Part shown: positions 1 to 6,370 of the stretch, in pieces
Layout: each line of letters begins with the position of its first letter
Numbering within the stretch: position 1 is the first letter of the stretch
Origin: Halovenus sp.
GTDB taxonomy: Archaea > Halobacteriota > Halobacteria > Halobacteriales > Haloarculaceae
Reading direction: 5' to 3'
Length of the DNA stretch: 8,421 bases
Assembly: GCA_003551265.1 (NCBI GenBank)
Contig: PUMG01000374.1
Coordinates: forward strand, 1-8,421
Program-made: the position numbers and the translations under genes
The notes under the pieces: generated by a model
What the model was told of the DNA's origin: nothing
The model's input: only the letters and a program-made list of their open reading frames with translations
Databases searched by the model: none

Positions 1-482
1 CCGCCATCGGTCGTTTGGACGAACGCGCCCGCCTCGATGGCCACGTACACCTGTTCGGGGTCGTGTGGGTCGACCGAGAGCCACCGGACGTGATGGGTGT
101 GCGGACGGGGTGGGAACGACCAGCGTTCGGCTGACGGCAGGTCAGTCAGACCGTCGCAGTGTGTCCACGTCTCCCCACCGTCGTCCGAGCGATACACTGC
201 GCTCGGCTCTGTCCCCGCCCAGATGACATCGTCGTCGTGTGGACTGGTCGTCACGGCAGTCACGCGGTCGTCGAACGCACCGACTTCCTCCCAGCTCTCG
301 CCAGCATCGGTACTGCGCAACAGACCGTCGTCGACAGTTCCGGCGAACACTCGCGATGGGCGTGTTGCTGTCGCCTCGATGCACTCGAAATCGTGGCCGA
401 GAAGACGTTCGCTCGCTGTTGGGTCCTCCCCGATGTCACTGACTACGAGCAGACGGTCGTTCAGTGCGATGTATGCGTCCAT
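1..482 (-). CDS. BNR/Asp-box beta-propeller repeat protein, N-terminal part (cut by window edge)
   Basis: The frame opens at an ATG (complement of 480-482) and stays open for 160 codons to the left edge, so the C-terminus is missing. The product shows the Asp-box signature S/T-x-D-x-G-x-x-W of BNR/sortilin-type beta-propellers: STDAGESW at residues 57-64, SDDGGETW at 99-106, and a third (TTDG) just before the edge. Blades are spaced by hydrophobic strands such as RVFAGTV, DDVIWAGT and EQVYVAIE. There is no signal peptide or membrane segment in the visible part, so a cytoplasmic propeller is likely. It follows prs on the same strand after 51 bp and may be cotranscribed with it. Members are often annotated as glycosyl hydrolase or photosystem-stability (YCF48-like) proteins; the enzymatic or binding role cannot be read from this fragment. 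Confidence 0.82.
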   Translation of the reverse strand, partial: MDAYIALNDRLLVVSDIGEDPTASERLLGHDFECIEATATRPSRVFAGTVDDGLLRSTDAGESWEEVGAFDDRVTAVTTSPHDDDVIWAGTEPSAVYRSDDGGETWTHCDGLTDLPSAERWSFPPRPHTHHVRWLSVDPHDPEQVYVAIEAGAFVQTTDG

Positions 483-533
483 ACCCGTTGTTGGGAACAC
501 ACGCACACAAAACTGCCGAGAGATGAAACAAGC

Positions 534-1379
534 TCAGAGGGCGTCTGCGATGGCTGGCGCGACGCTCACCGCACTCACTGGCTGTTCGATGGTGTCCGTC
601 CCGTAGATTGCCTCGACACCCGCGCGTGCGAGTTTCAGGTGAGCGTTGCGGACGAGCATCGGGTGGATACAGGTGACGTACACCGCACTCGCACCGCGCT
701 CGTTCAACACGGCGATGGACTCACTCATCGTGGTTCCGGTGGTGATGATGTCGTCGACGAGAACGACGCACCGGCCGTCGACTGACGTATCACTCGGTTC
801 GACGCTCACCTCGGTGCCGGAGTGGCGCGTCTTCTCGAAGTGGTCGGTGTCACCCTCGCCGTACGCGTCACAGACGGTTTCGGCCAGGCTGATGGCACCC
901 GCGTCCGGTGCGAGAAACAGGGGGTCGTCGAGAGTTCCGAGAGGTTCGGCGAGCAAGCCTGCGGCATCGACTGTCTCTGCAGGGACATCGAAGAACTCAC
1001 ATACGACATCTTCGTGCGGGTTGACTGTCAGAACGCGGTCTGTTCCGGTGGATATCGCACGCGCCATTGCTCGCGCCGAGACGGGTTCTCCGGGCTCGAA
1101 CGCTCGCTCCTGTCGGGCGTAGCCCATGTACGGCAGGACGGTCGTCACCTCGTCGACGCCAGCCTCAGCGAGTGCGTCCTGAAGCTGTAACAGTTCGATG
1201 TGGCTGCGGTCAGAGACGGTCGATGCGACGACGATAGCGTGGTCGTCGTCGACGTCGCCCACCTGTACCTGTTGCTCACCATCCGGAAAGCGGTCGAACG
1301 AGACCGACGCGAGCCGCTCGCCGGTCTCGGCCGCCAGCGAAGCCGCCAGCGATTGGCTCGTCGAGCCAGTGACAATCAT
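534..1379 (-). CDS. prs: Ribose-phosphate diphosphokinase (PRPP synthetase), short archaeal form
   Basis: Makes 5-phosphoribosyl 1-diphosphate from ribose 5-phosphate and ATP, the precursor for purine, pyrimidine, histidine and tryptophan synthesis, in the cytoplasm. The 281-residue product has the family landmarks in order: FPDGE (31-35), PYMGYARQER (83-92), the NPHEDVVCEFFD segment (120-131) equivalent to the Mg/ATP-binding His region of bacterial enzymes, APDAGA (157-162), the flexible-loop EKTR (182-185), and the PRPP-binding loop VVLVDDIITTGTTM (205-218). The length fits the short archaeal class rather than the roughly 315-residue bacterial enzyme. The ATG at 1379 begins directly with the first strand (MIVTGSTS), typical of the family. 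It lies downstream of hemL on the same strand but is separated by 173 bp holding inverted repeats, so it probably has its own promoter. The BNR gene follows 51 bp later. Confidence 0.96.
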   Translation of the reverse strand: MIVTGSTSQSLAASLAAETGERLASVSFDRFPDGEQQVQVGDVDDDHAIVVASTVSDRSHIELLQLQDALAEAGVDEVTTVLPYMGYARQERAFEPGEPVSARAMARAISTGTDRVLTVNPHEDVVCEFFDVPAETVDAAGLLAEPLGTLDDPLFLAPDAGAISLAETVCDAYGEGDTDHFEKTRHSGTEVSVEPSDTSVDGRCVVLVDDIITTGTTMSESIAVLNERGASAVYVTCIHPMLVRNAHLKLARAGVEAIYGTDTIEQPVSAVSVAPAIADAL

Positions 1380-1400
1380 GTGCGAGCACTCGCTAGCCGG

Positions 1401-1416
1401 GGTAAACGACCTTTCG
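1401..1416 (-). promoter_or_regulatory. Candidate archaeal promoter of prs
   Basis: On the minus strand the sequence CGAAAGGTCGTTTACC places a purine-rich BRE-like stretch next to a TATA-like TTTACC centred about 25 bp before the prs ATG. That spacing would give a leaderless or nearly leaderless transcript, common in haloarchaea. The TATA element is weak, so this is tentative. Confidence 0.35.
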
Positions 1417-1444
1417 GTATCGCCCGGACAGCCGACCCTTCCTC

Positions 1445-1553
1445 ATAGGGTCGTTCGTAACTCTTTTCGACCAGTTCCAGTCGAAAACGACTCTCACAGT
1501 CCCAGCCAACAGTCTCTGTCGCCGTGGCGGAACATAATTACGAACGACCCTAT
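1445..1553. repeat. 109-bp element bounded by perfect 16-bp inverted repeats
   Basis: The left arm ATAGGGTCGTTCGTAA (1445-1460) and right arm TTACGAACGACCCTAT (1538-1553) are exact reverse complements separated by 77 bp. The right arm reaches into the first base of the hemL stop codon (1553-1555 on the complement). Inside lies a second hairpin at 1464-1487. The element fills most of the hemL-prs gap. It could be a short MITE-like insertion, a transcript 3'-end structure for hemL, or a paired regulatory site; the sequence alone does not decide. No target-site duplication is obvious. Confidence 0.7.
1464..1487. repeat. Nested hairpin inside the hemL-prs inverted-repeat element
   Basis: TTTTCGAC (1464-1471) and GTCGAAAA (1480-1487) are perfect 8-bp complements with an 8-nt loop. 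On the minus-strand transcript the hairpin lies after hemL and ends in a U-rich tract, which is compatible with a termination or processing structure. Confidence 0.55.
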
Positions 1554-2890
1554 CACAGCGCTTGTTTATACGCTTCGAGCGTGCGCTCGACATCCTCCTG
1601 GGTGTGGGCATCACAGACGAACTGGGATTCGAACTGGTTCGGAGTGAGGAAGATGCCCTGCTCTTTCATCGCCGGCCAGAACAGCCGTTCCCAGCGCTCG
1701 GTCTCCGCTCGCTTCACGTCTGCACCCGTCTTCGGACAGGAGTCAGAGCGCGAACAGTCAGCGCGCTGGCGACAGCCAGATTCACACTGCTCGCCGCTTG
1801 AGGTGGGTCCCTCTCGTGTGAAGATTACCTTGAACATACTGTCAGTACCGACGACGGTGTACTCGGGTGCCTCGTCGGCGAGGATGTCGGTGAGTCCGGA
1901 CCGAAGTTGCTCGCCGAGTGTGTTGACGTGGTCGTAGACGTCGTTTGCGGCGGCGTAGCGAAGCGTTTCGAGTCCGGCCGCCATCGTCACCGGGTGGCCC
2001 GAGAACGTGCCTGCCTGGAAGACGTCACCCGCGGGCGAGAACTGCTCGATTATCTCGGCGCGTCCACCGATAGCCCCAACCGGGAACCCTCCGCCGACAA
2101 CCTTTCCGAACGTCGTGACGTCGGGTGTGACGCCGAACTTTCCCTGTGCGCACTGGAGTCCGCCGACGCGGAACCCGGTGATGACTTCGTCGAAGATGAG
2201 CAACGAGCCGTGGTCGTCGGTCACCTCGCGAAGCGTTTCGAGGTAGCCGTCGACCGGGTGCACGATGCCGTAGTTCCCCAGAATCGGCTCTGTCAACACG
2301 GCCGCAATCTCGTCGCCGTGGGCGTCGAAGACGTCGTGGATGGCGTCTTCGTCGTTGAAGGGGACGACGATGGTGTGCTCGGCGAACGACTGTGGGATGC
2401 CCGCACTCGACGGACTCGTGTGGTCGCCCTCGCCGTCGACCAGTGTCGACTCCTGTGCGCCGTGGTAGCCGCCCTGCATGATGACGACTTTCTCCCGGCC
2501 GGTGTAGCCACGGGCGAGTCGGACTGCCGACACCGTTGCCTCGGTACCACTGTTGACGAAGCGAATCATCTCGACGCTCGGGACGTGACGAGCGACGAAC
2601 TCGGCGAGTTCGACCTCGACCTCCGTCGGTGCGCCGTACATCGGACCCTCGCTCGCGCGTTGCTGGATGGCTGCCGTCACTTCTTCGGGGAGGCTGTGGC
2701 CGAGCAACAGCGGGCCATACCCCATCACGAAGTCCAGATACCGGTTCCCGTCAGCGTCGATGACGTGACCACCGTCCCCGCGTGAGACGAAAAACGGGTA
2801 CGGTCGGATGGCTCGGACTGACGAGTTGACGCCGCCGGGAATGACTGAGAGTGCCCGGTCGTACAGCGACCGCGACTGCTCGTGGTTCAT
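1553..2890 (-). CDS. hemL: Glutamate-1-semialdehyde 2,1-aminomutase
   Basis: PLP enzyme that moves the amino group of glutamate-1-semialdehyde to give 5-aminolevulinate, the last step of the C5 route to heme, siroheme and cobalamin precursors. The 445-residue protein is class III aminotransferase-like: early [10 protein letters not shown] (18-27), phosphate-binding NSGTEA (113-118), FDEVITGFR (233-241) with the cofactor-contacting Asp234, and the Schiff-base lysine K263 in [20 protein letters not shown] (296-300) and [10 protein letters not shown] (415-424) also match the family. Compared with bacterial HemL there is an extra polar stretch at about 361-393 with four cysteines in a C-x3-C-x5-C-x5-C pattern (369, 373, 379, 385). 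The start [13 protein letters not shown] is typical. It is on the same strand as the following prs but separated from it by an inverted-repeat element. Confidence 0.96.
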   Translation of the reverse strand: MNHEQSRSLYDRALSVIPGGVNSSVRAIRPYPFFVSRGDGGHVIDADGNRYLDFVMGYGPLLLGHSLPEEVTAAIQQRASEGPMYGAPTEVEVELAEFVARHVPSVEMIRFVNSGTEATVSAVRLARGYTGREKVVIMQGGYHGAQESTLVDGEGDHTSPSSAGIPQSFAEHTIVVPFNDEDAIHDVFDAHGDEIAAVLTEPILGNYGIVHPVDGYLETLREVTDDHGSLLIFDEVITGFRVGGLQCAQGKFGVTPDVTTFGKVVGGGFPVGAIGGRAEIIEQFSPAGDVFQAGTFSGHPVTMAAGLETLRYAAANDVYDHVNTLGEQLRSGLTDILADEAPEYTVVGTDSMFKVIFTREGPTSSGEQCESGCRQRADCSRSDSCPKTGADVKRAETERWERLFWPAMKEQGIFLTPNQFESQFVCDAHTQEDVERTLEAYKQAL

Positions 2891-2942
2891 ACCTGTGTGT
2901 TCGGGCCCGGATAGAAAGAAGCTACTCTTCGAGCGTGATTAC

Positions 2943-2962
2943 GCCCGGAACACGAACCGGGC
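2943..2962 (-). terminator. Candidate 3' hairpin of the GLUG-repeat gene
   Basis: GCCCGG (2943-2948) and CCGGGC (2957-2962) form a 6-bp GC stem with an 8-nt loop in the 103-bp gap between the GLUG gene stop and the hemL start. No strong U-tract follows on the minus strand, so it may be a transcript-end structure or incidental. Confidence 0.25.
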
Positions 2963-2993
2963 TCTCGGCGGATGTTCCGCTCAGAAGAGTCGC

Positions 2994-5117
2994 TCACTCG
3001 TCGTTGTCACCACTGATTGTGACATTTGAGATGGTCACGTCGTCGCCGTCGATGCTCGTTGCGGACCCTTCTTCAACTGGCTCTCCCAGTATTCCCTGTG
3101 CTTCGAGTTGTGGTTCAGCAGCGACTGCCTGGAGAATGGGATAGCCGTCTTCTGCGGCGGTCGGGTTGAATTTGTCGCCTTCAACAACAGCAAACCACGT
3201 GTCTCCTCCGTCACGGTCGAATCCAAAGTCCATCGTACTGTCGCCATCGTCTGTGGGTGTGAGACCCTGCATCTCGTTGGTATCGAGTCCGGTCACATCA
3301 CCAGGCCCACTGCCGATGGCTTCTGTTGCGCTCGACGCTTCCTGGTCCCAGTAGGACGTTTCGATGGTCGGGTCAGTTTCGTCGGTCTCGTCGAGTTCGT
3401 CCACGCCACTCGCGCTGGGGGAAAACTCACCATCGTTTCGTCCAGCGAAACCGCCGACGTTATCGCTGCCATCGACGTCACCAGTCGAGTATGCCTCTTC
3501 TACCGTATCGAAGTTGATCCCGATGAAACCGCCGACTTGATTGTCACCGTCGACATTACCGGTCGCGTAGGACTTCTCGATATGGGCATCGCTTGCTCCG
3601 ACGAATCCGCCCACAATGTTGTTACCATCGACACTGCCAGTAGCATACGACTCACCGATATCGCTTTCGAGCTGGTTGATCCCGACGAGACCGCCAGCGA
3701 AGTCTCCTTCACTGTCAACATTGCCAGTGGCATACGACTCACTGATATTGCCTTCGAAACTGTTGTTTCCGACGAGGCCACCCACCGTCTCGTCGCCGTT
3801 GACGTCACCAGTCGCGTATGAGTCCTCAACCGTGCCGCTGTTTTCTCCGACGAGACCGCCGACGAGGTTGTCGCCGTCGATGTCACCAGTCCCGTATGAG
3901 TCCTCAACCGTGCCGCTGTTTTCTCCGACGAGACCGCCAACAAAGTTGTCGCCGTCGATGTCACCAGTCCCGTGTGAGTCCTCAACCGTACCGCTGCTGT
4001 TTCCGACGAGACCGCCGACGAGGTTGTTGCCGTTGACGTCACCAGTCGTGTATGAGTCCTCAACTGTACCGCTGCTGTCTCCGACGAGACCGCCTGTCCT
4101 GGTGTTGCCGTTGACGTCACTAGTCGCGTATGAGTCCTCAACTGTACCGCTGCTGTCTCCGACGAGACCGCCGAGGTTATTTCTACCGTTGACGTCACCA
4201 GTCACGTAAGACCCCACAATGTCACCATCAATATTGAATCCGACAAGACTGCCCACTCTGTTGTCTCCCGTAATGTCAACATCCACAAGCCCGGCGTTTT
4301 CGATTGTAACACCATCGACTACACTGAACAACCCCACATCTCCCTCGGGCTCTCGGTCAATAACTAACCCTTCGATTTCATTGCCCTGTCCGTCGAACGT
4401 TCCTGTGAACGGCCTGACGACATCTCCAATGGGATCGAAACCAACGAATATCTCGTCGGTGGTTGTGTAGTCGAATGTCACCACAGCGAAACCCTCACCA
4501 TCGGGCGGATCGACATCCTCCTGGAACTCGACTTGCCCTGTATCGGCATCAATTATTTCCACATCAACCGCTTCACCCTCGCTGTCTGTCGCAGAAATGC
4601 TGTCGAGTGGCGTCCATGAGAGAAATTCTATCCATCCCTCAAAGAAACCAACCCCACTCGTTTCAACCTGAGTAAACTCATCGGTTACTTTCTCGACGAC
4701 TTCGCTGTACCCGGGTGTGTCTTCGTCGAGGTCGTTTGCCAACTCGTAGTCACCGTCGAGACCACCGATGAAATCCTCGTCGTCTTCATCCTCGATGCGG
4801 ATGTTGTCGAGGTCGTACCAGTCGTTGATTTCTGTCGGATCGTTCTGTGCCAGAACACCCGAACCAAGGCCGACAACCGCTCCTGCAATTCCGACACCGA
4901 CTGTCGCCAGTGCCGTCCGCCGAGAGAGCTGTACGTCAGGTGCCCGTTCTCGGAGCCGTGGCAATGACGCCTGCTCGTACTGTTCGACGCGCCTCCGGTC
5001 AATCCGGTTCAGCTCATCCGAGTCGTGCTCCTCTGCAAGATGTTTCGTGACCTGCTCCTCTGATTCGTACGCCGCACCACAGTAATCGCATTCGAACCCC
5101 CCGTGCATATATTTCAC
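2994..5117 (-). CDS. GLUG-repeat surface protein with N-terminal C2H2 zinc finger and Tat-like signal
   Basis: Residues 10-31 form a C2H2 finger (C10-x2-C13-x12-H26-x4-H31). A charged linker follows, then a twin-arginine-like segment LSRRTALATVG (64-74) leading into a small-residue hydrophobic stretch to about residue 90 (GVLA-QN), a possible cleavage site or membrane anchor. Residues 237-287 are the usual lead-in of GLUG proteins (FTGTFDGQGNEIEGL, VGLFSVVDGVTIENAGL). Residues 288-553 hold ten repeats of the GGLVG-x-n-SYATGDV-G type, with a last degenerate unit ending in the characteristic SYWDQEAS (588-595). GLUG repeats are thought to build a right-handed beta-helix on secreted or adhesin-like proteins. 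The product is very acidic. No PGF-CTERM or C-terminal anchor is seen. The start given is GTG at 5117; an in-frame ATG at 5108 (MHGGFECDYC) fits the TATA distance better. The 5' end of the gene is duplicated at 6736-6899. Confidence 0.88.
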   Translation of the reverse strand: MKYMHGGFECDYCGAAYESEEQVTKHLAEEHDSDELNRIDRRRVEQYEQASLPRLRERAPDVQLSRRTALATVGVGIAGAVVGLGSGVLAQNDPTEINDWYDLDNIRIEDEDDEDFIGGLDGDYELANDLDEDTPGYSEVVEKVTDEFTQVETSGVGFFEGWIEFLSWTPLDSISATDSEGEAVDVEIIDADTGQVEFQEDVDPPDGEGFAVVTFDYTTTDEIFVGFDPIGDVVRPFTGTFDGQGNEIEGLVIDREPEGDVGLFSVVDGVTIENAGLVDVDITGDNRVGSLVGFNIDGDIVGSYVTGDVNGRNNLGGLVGDSSGTVEDSYATSDVNGNTRTGGLVGDSSGTVEDSYTTGDVNGNNLVGGLVGNSSGTVEDSHGTGDIDGDNFVGGLVGENSGTVEDSYGTGDIDGDNLVGGLVGENSGTVEDSYATGDVNGDETVGGLVGNNSFEGNISESYATGNVDSEGDFAGGLVGINQLESDIGESYATGSVDGNNIVGGFVGASDAHIEKSYATGNVDGDNQVGGFIGINFDTVEEAYSTGDVDGSDNVGGFAGRNDGEFSPSASGVDELDETDETDPTIETSYWDQEASSATEAIGSGPGDVTGLDTNEMQGLTPTDDGDSTMDFGFDRDGGDTWFAVVEGDKFNPTAAEDGYPILQAVAAEPQLEAQGILGEPVEEGSATSIDGDDVTISNVTISGDNDE
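3459..4256 (-). repeat. Tandem GLUG-coding repeats (ten units, five of exactly 78 bp)
   Basis: The DNA encoding residues 288-553 is a tandem array. Units encoded by 3786-4175 are each exactly 26 codons and differ at only a few positions; for example the units beginning near 3841 and 3919 share long identical stretches. The distal units (encoded by 3459-3785) vary from 26 to 29 codons and are more diverged. The homogeneous block suggests recent unit duplication or gene conversion. This is coding repetition, not a CRISPR array. Confidence 0.85.
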
Positions 5118-5129
5118 TCGTATGCCCCA

Positions 5130-5145
5130 GTTATATTTTTTATGG
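5130..5145 (-). promoter_or_regulatory. TATA box of the GLUG-repeat gene
   Basis: On the minus strand CCATAAAAAATATAAC is a strong AT-rich TATA element in an otherwise GC-rich setting. Its centre is about 20 bp from the GTG at 5117 and about 29 bp from the in-frame ATG at 5108. Since archaeal TATA boxes sit near -26/-27, a leaderless or near-leaderless transcript starting at the ATG is the better fit. The same box is present in repeat copy B at 6912-6926 with one fewer T/A. Confidence 0.7.
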
Positions 5146-5222
5146 TATCCAATAAATGATGTTTCTGTCTTTGTGACTCACTCGGCTTCACTCTTGGCTC
5201 ATTACCACCGCTGTTGTGTACT

Positions 5223-5248
5223 GTGTGCGTGCTTTCGCCCTCGCACAC
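5223..5248. repeat. Stem-loop in the duplicated upstream flank
   Basis: GTGTGCG (5223-5229) and CGCACAC (5242-5248) form a 7-bp stem with a 12-nt loop. The stem and loop are identical in copy B (7003-7028) although nearby bases differ. An outer pairing is possible between TCACTCGG (5178-5185) and CCGAGTGA (5264-5271). Role unknown. Confidence 0.5.
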
Positions 5249-5518
5249 CGTTTCTGACAGGCACCGAGTGAAACACGACTGTTCCTACCTTTCCGACACG
5301 TTCTGAATAGGAGAGATCAATTTTGATTGGTGTATTGCTGGTGTAAGAAGACATGAGTTCACATCTATTACCAGAGAGAGGAGTGACTTGACGAAGAACT
5401 CACCGGGGGGGTACGAATTAACTGGCAGCTCTACTAGTCTCACTGCACGCTGACGAGAATCATCCTAACTCCACAAGACAACCAAAGCATGGAAACTCAG
5501 ATTTACCCAATCTTGCTT

Positions 5519-5537
5519 TCGTTCAGACGCTGAACGA
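5519..5537. promoter_or_regulatory. 19-bp dyad 1, TCGTTC-N7-GAACGA
   Basis: TCGTTCAG-ACG-CTGAACGA is a perfect 8+3+8 inverted repeat. It shares half-sites, spacing and overall length with the dyad at 5608-5626, 89 bp downstream centre to centre. The shape suits a dimeric regulator binding site upstream of the antitoxin gene; binding is inference. Confidence 0.5.
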
Positions 5538-5607
5538 TTGTAAATCCGGTCTTGCAGGAGATCGTACCGCTGTATTGCGATCTTCCGTCTATGGGCGCTG
5601 CAGGCTC

Positions 5608-5626
5608 TCGTTCGAGTATCGAACGA
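5608..5626. promoter_or_regulatory. 19-bp dyad 2, TCGTTC-N7-GAACGA
   Basis: TCGTTCGA-GTA-TCGAACGA is a perfect 8+3+8 inverted repeat whose centre is about 98 bp before the antitoxin ATG. Together with dyad 1 it defines a shared TCGTTC-N7-GAACGA pattern. Confidence 0.5.
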
Positions 5627-5677
5627 ATTGACCTTTGAGGCGTGAGGCGGCCAAAATTGGCAGGTCTGAGACATACC

Positions 5678-5698
5678 GAAAAACACAGTAATCTGTGT
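5678..5698 (+). promoter_or_regulatory. Antitoxin promoter region with operator-like dyad
   Basis: CGAAAA (5679-5684) resembles a BRE and is followed by the dyad ACACAG-TAAT-CTGTGT (5683-5698). The dyad covers the place where a TATA box for a leaderless transcript from the ATG at 5715 would sit (-32 to -17). An RHH antitoxin or TA complex bound here would block transcription, the usual autoregulation of this class; the binding itself is inferred. Confidence 0.45.
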
Positions 5699-5714
5699 GT
5701 CCATAGTATTCTAT

Positions 5715-5945
5715 ATGCCCAGTATCACCGTCAACGTGGACGACGAGTTGAAAGAGCGAATGGAGAACCACCCAGAAATCAACTGGAGTGAGGTTACCCG
5801 ACAGGCCATTCAGAAGAAGATCGAGACACTGGAAGTGATGGATGGACTTACCAGCGAAAGTGACCTCACCGAGAGCGACGTACAGGAGATTGCCGATAAG
5901 ATCAACGAGAGTGGACGTAAGCGTGCTGACGAGGAATCGGCGTAA
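5715..5945 (+). CDS. Ribbon-helix-helix antitoxin, VapB type
   Basis: A 76-residue protein beginning MPSITVNVDDELKERM. The first strand (SITVNVD, 3-9) and two helices (about 10-19 and 24-36, containing NWSEVTRQAI) are the ribbon-helix-helix DNA-binding fold common in haloarchaeal antitoxins. The acidic C-terminal half (LTSESDLTESDVQEIADKI) would be the toxin-binding part. I prefer the ATG at 5715 over an upstream GTG at 5697, because family members start one or two residues before the first strand and the GTG lies inside the promoter dyad. The PIN toxin starts 8 bp after its stop, so the two are almost certainly cotranscribed. Expected role: bind and neutralise the toxin and repress its own promoter. 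Confidence 0.85.
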   Translation: MPSITVNVDDELKERMENHPEINWSEVTRQAIQKKIETLEVMDGLTSESDLTESDVQEIADKINESGRKRADEESA

Positions 5946-5953
5946 CACTGACG

Positions 5954-6370
5954 ATGAAGCTGGTCATCGACGCCAATGTCGTTATCTCTGCACTCATCGC
6001 CGATTCGAAAACGCGAGAACTCATCGTCACACTCGAACCAGACCTGTTGACACCCGCATTCGTCCATGACGAAATCGAGAACTATCAGGACCTAATCGTC
6101 GAGAAGTCCGGGATGAAACCTGCCCGAGTGGAACAGTTCATCGATCTGTTGTTCCAGTACATTGAGGTTGTCCCTGCCAGTGAATTCTATCCAGCTATCG
6201 AGGATGCGGACGACGCAATCGGTGATACTGATCCGGACGATGTGCTCTATCTGGCATGTGCGATCGCCTGCAATGCAGCCATCTGGAGTGACGATTCCGA
6301 CTTCGACGAACAGGATGTAGTCCAGACGTACACAACAAGCGACATTATCAACTCGTTCGACACGCGCTAG
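5954..6370 (+). CDS. PIN-domain ribonuclease toxin, VapC type
   Basis: A 138-residue PIN protein, the usual size for VapC toxins, which cleave RNA (in studied cases often tRNA or rRNA). It opens with MKLVIDANVVISAL, giving the first catalytic Asp (D6). E40 in FVHDEIENY, D95/D96 in TDPDDVLYLACA, and D113/D114/D116 in WSDDSDFDE supply the remaining acidic metal-binding cluster, so all expected active-site positions are present. The helix after the third acidic group (VLYLACAIACNAAIWSDD) matches the PIN_2-like subgroup. No Shine-Dalgarno is evident in the 8-bp gap after the antitoxin, suggesting coupled translation. The pair sits between two direct repeats, consistent with accessory or mobile DNA. 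Confidence 0.9.
   Translation: MKLVIDANVVISALIADSKTRELIVTLEPDLLTPAFVHDEIENYQDLIVEKSGMKPARVEQFIDLLFQYIEVVPASEFYPAIEDADDAIGDTDPDDVLYLACAIACNAAIWSDDSDFDEQDVVQTYTTSDIINSFDTR

Larger units (their letters stand above)
4953..5305. repeat. Direct repeat, copy A (GLUG gene 5' end, promoter and upstream flank)
   Basis: This 353-bp segment matches 6736-7085 in the same orientation. By eye I count eight substitutions and three single-base indels, about 97% identity. It spans the first 55 or so codons of the GLUG gene, its TATA region and 188 bp upstream. Similarity stops abruptly at both ends: 4952 against 6735, and 5306 against 7086. Confidence 0.93.
5306..5714. other. Non-coding stretch before the toxin-antitoxin pair
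   Basis: About 410 bp with no convincing gene, less GC-rich than the core genes. It holds a run of seven G (from about 5405), a small dyad ATCAA-TT-TTGAT (5316-5327), two matching 19-bp dyads, a looser dyad AGATCG...CGATCT (5559-5583), and the promoter dyad at 5683-5698. A minus-strand reading frame of 79 codons covers 5465-5704, ending in RKQDWVNLSFHALVVLWS. I do not recognise it, its start overlaps the antitoxin promoter, and both dyads lie inside it, so I do not call it a gene. Confidence 0.5.

Noticed and set aside
159..1190. Several long plus-strand frames opposite the BNR and prs genes
   Set aside because: They are antisense shadows of high-GC coding sequence; the minus strand carries clear family motifs across the same interval.
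1393..1614. Minus-strand 73-codon frame in the hemL-prs gap
   Set aside because: It overlaps the hemL 3' end in another frame, encodes a basic low-quality peptide unlike haloarchaeal proteins, and is created by the inverted-repeat element.
3480..4280. Regularly spaced 78-bp repeats that could suggest a CRISPR or satellite array
   Set aside because: The periodicity is exactly in frame with GLUG protein repeats, units are contiguous without unique spacers, and the frame stays open throughout.
5465..5704. Calling the minus-strand frame upstream of the antitoxin a gene
   Set aside because: No recognisable domain, un-halophilic composition, a start inside the antitoxin promoter, and overlap with two perfect dyads. 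Kept only as a low-interest observation.
5697..5714. Antitoxin start at the GTG at 5697
   Set aside because: It lies within the ACACAG/CTGTGT dyad and would add MSIVFY before the usual MPSITV start of the RHH fold.
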